This document shows positions 5,623-6,109 of a DNA stretch of 6,109 nt, piece by piece (the first letter of the stretch is position 1; each line of letters begins with the position of its first letter). Where the stretch lies: assembly GCA_020216575.1 (NCBI GenBank), contig JAIUYC010000276.1, forward strand, positions 1 through 6,109. The letters run 5' to 3'. This stretch comes from Coleofasciculus sp. S288 (GTDB lineage: Bacteria; Cyanobacteriota; Cyanobacteriia; Cyanobacteriales; Coleofasciculaceae). Made by a program: the position numbers and the translations under genes. The notes under the pieces were generated by a model, which did not search any database, had not been told where the DNA came from, and worked only from the letters and a program-made list of their open reading frames with translations.

Positions 5623-5904
5623 CGGTAATGCGATCGCCTTCAGGGTTAATTTTATTATGGGCGAATCGTATTTCCTCCACGCTGTTGTATTTGGCGATCG
5701 CGAAGTGAGAAGAGCGATCACCCTTAGCGTTACCGTAGCGTCGCGCAGATCGCCAAGCTAAGACAGCAGCTCAAGGTCATCATTGTTGATGAACACATTG
5801 CTGACTTGTAGCTGAGTTGTACTTGAGTTGGGCTGGGTCGTGAGGAAAGACGGTTATAGTTTGAGTAACTCATCCTTAATCTTTCTGTCACCCTTCAGGG
5901 TTTC
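5623..5904. other. gene-free stretch upstream of the Uma2 remnant
   Basis: No convincing gene is present. Two HIP1 octamers are at 5630-5637 and 5694-5701, and short GCG/CGC-rich dispersed-repeat-like sequence is at about 5726-5756. A plus-strand frame (about 5752-5811) reads AKLRQQLKVIIVDEHIADL before a stop; I do not recognise it, and it may be another gene scrap. Confidence 0.5.
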
Positions 5905-6010
5905 GCCCTCATCCCCTAACCCCTTCTCCCAGAGTTGGGAGAAGGGGAACAAGAGAACAAGAGTATTTCTCCCCTCTCTCAAGCTTGGGAGAGGGGCTGG
6001 GGGTAAGGGC
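5905..6010. repeat. double-hairpin intergenic repeat
   Basis: CCCCTTCTCCCA (5920-5931) and TGGGAGAAGGGG (5936-5947) form a perfect 12-bp stem with a four-base loop. A second near-perfect palindrome, 5971-5996, is centred on AAGCTT. Outer arms GCCCTCATCCCC (5905-5916) and the complement of GGGGGTAAGGGC (5999-6010) agree at 10 of 12 positions, so the whole unit folds as a long cruciform with two inner hairpins. The CCCTCATCCCCTAACCCC and CTTGGGAGAGGGG motifs are widespread in intergenic repeats of cyanobacteria and other bacteria. Translated frames across it are artefacts. Confidence 0.75.
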
Positions 6011-6023
6011 TGGAGTATCCTCA

Positions 6024-6109
6024 AATAGTGGGGAGAAGGAATGGATTGAAGCGTTAGTTAAACGGCATGTTATTGAAAATTGGGAAGCTACGGATGAACC
6101 GGAACATTT
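6024..6109 (+). pseudogene. fragment resembling AAA-like-domain proteins, runs off the right edge
   Basis: The plus-strand frame from 6024 reads NSGEKEWIEALVKRHVIENW followed by EATDEPEH and continues past the window. This resembles an internal segment (W-I-E-x-L-V, E-N-W-E-x-x-D-E-P-E-H) of the AAA-like NTPase proteins common in cyanobacteria, often joined to WD40 or other sensor domains. There is no in-frame ATG, and the frame emerges directly from the double-hairpin repeat, so the natural N-terminal part is absent. I infer a 5'-truncated gene broken at or by the repeat. Recognition is from memory and the fragment is short, so the family is tentative. Confidence 0.45.

Noticed and set aside
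5828..6028. plus-strand open frame ending in a Pro/Ser/Gly-rich tail
   Set aside because: Most of it is translation of the double-hairpin intergenic repeat (SPSSPNPFSQSWEKG, LGRGAGG type), a common false gene call.

Overview
The window looks cyanobacterial. It carries five copies of the HIP1 octamer GCGATCGC (about 639, 1603, 2779, 5630 and 5694), several short tandem repeats of 7 or 8 bases between genes, a DUF1824-type protein (a family known mainly from cyanobacteria) and a Uma2-type gene remnant, a family greatly expanded in cyanobacteria. A multicellular or mat-forming lineage is a reasonable guess from the repeat load, but the species cannot be named from the sequence.

Left part (1-2694, minus strand): a surface-polysaccharide segment. 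In order of transcription it holds a WbaZ-like GT4 glycosyltransferase (2694 to 1513), a monotopic sugar-phosphate transferase of the WcaJ/PglC type (1458 to 727), and the N-terminal 74 residues of GDP-mannose 4,6-dehydratase, gmd (222 to beyond base 1). Together they would supply a GDP-mannose-derived deoxysugar, start the lipid-linked repeat unit on undecaprenyl phosphate and extend it. The 504-base gap before gmd has no gene, but holds a heptamer tandem repeat inside inverted arms, two further stem-loops and a weak candidate promoter.

Middle part (2695-4606): three small intact genes. They are a basic 106-residue protein (+), a DUF1824 protein (-) and a 144-residue Trp/Gly/Tyr-rich protein (+). 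A 4.5-copy GC-rich octamer repeat, again enclosed by inverted arms, lies between the first two, which are convergent.

Right part (4607-6109): a stretch of decayed genes and repeats. It has a signal-peptide protein cut off after 86 residues (like the start of a PEP-CTERM exported protein), a 21-base (7-residue) periodic array of about 15 units, a Uma2-family pseudogene with a stop codon and a large internal deletion, a double-hairpin intergenic repeat, and a fragment resembling AAA-like-domain proteins that runs off the end.

I found no complete new defence or mobile system. The most unusual structure is the 21-base array at 4933-5247, whose copy-to-copy differences fall mostly at third codon positions of one minus-strand frame. 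This suggests an old heptapeptide-repeat coding region that no longer has a start codon.
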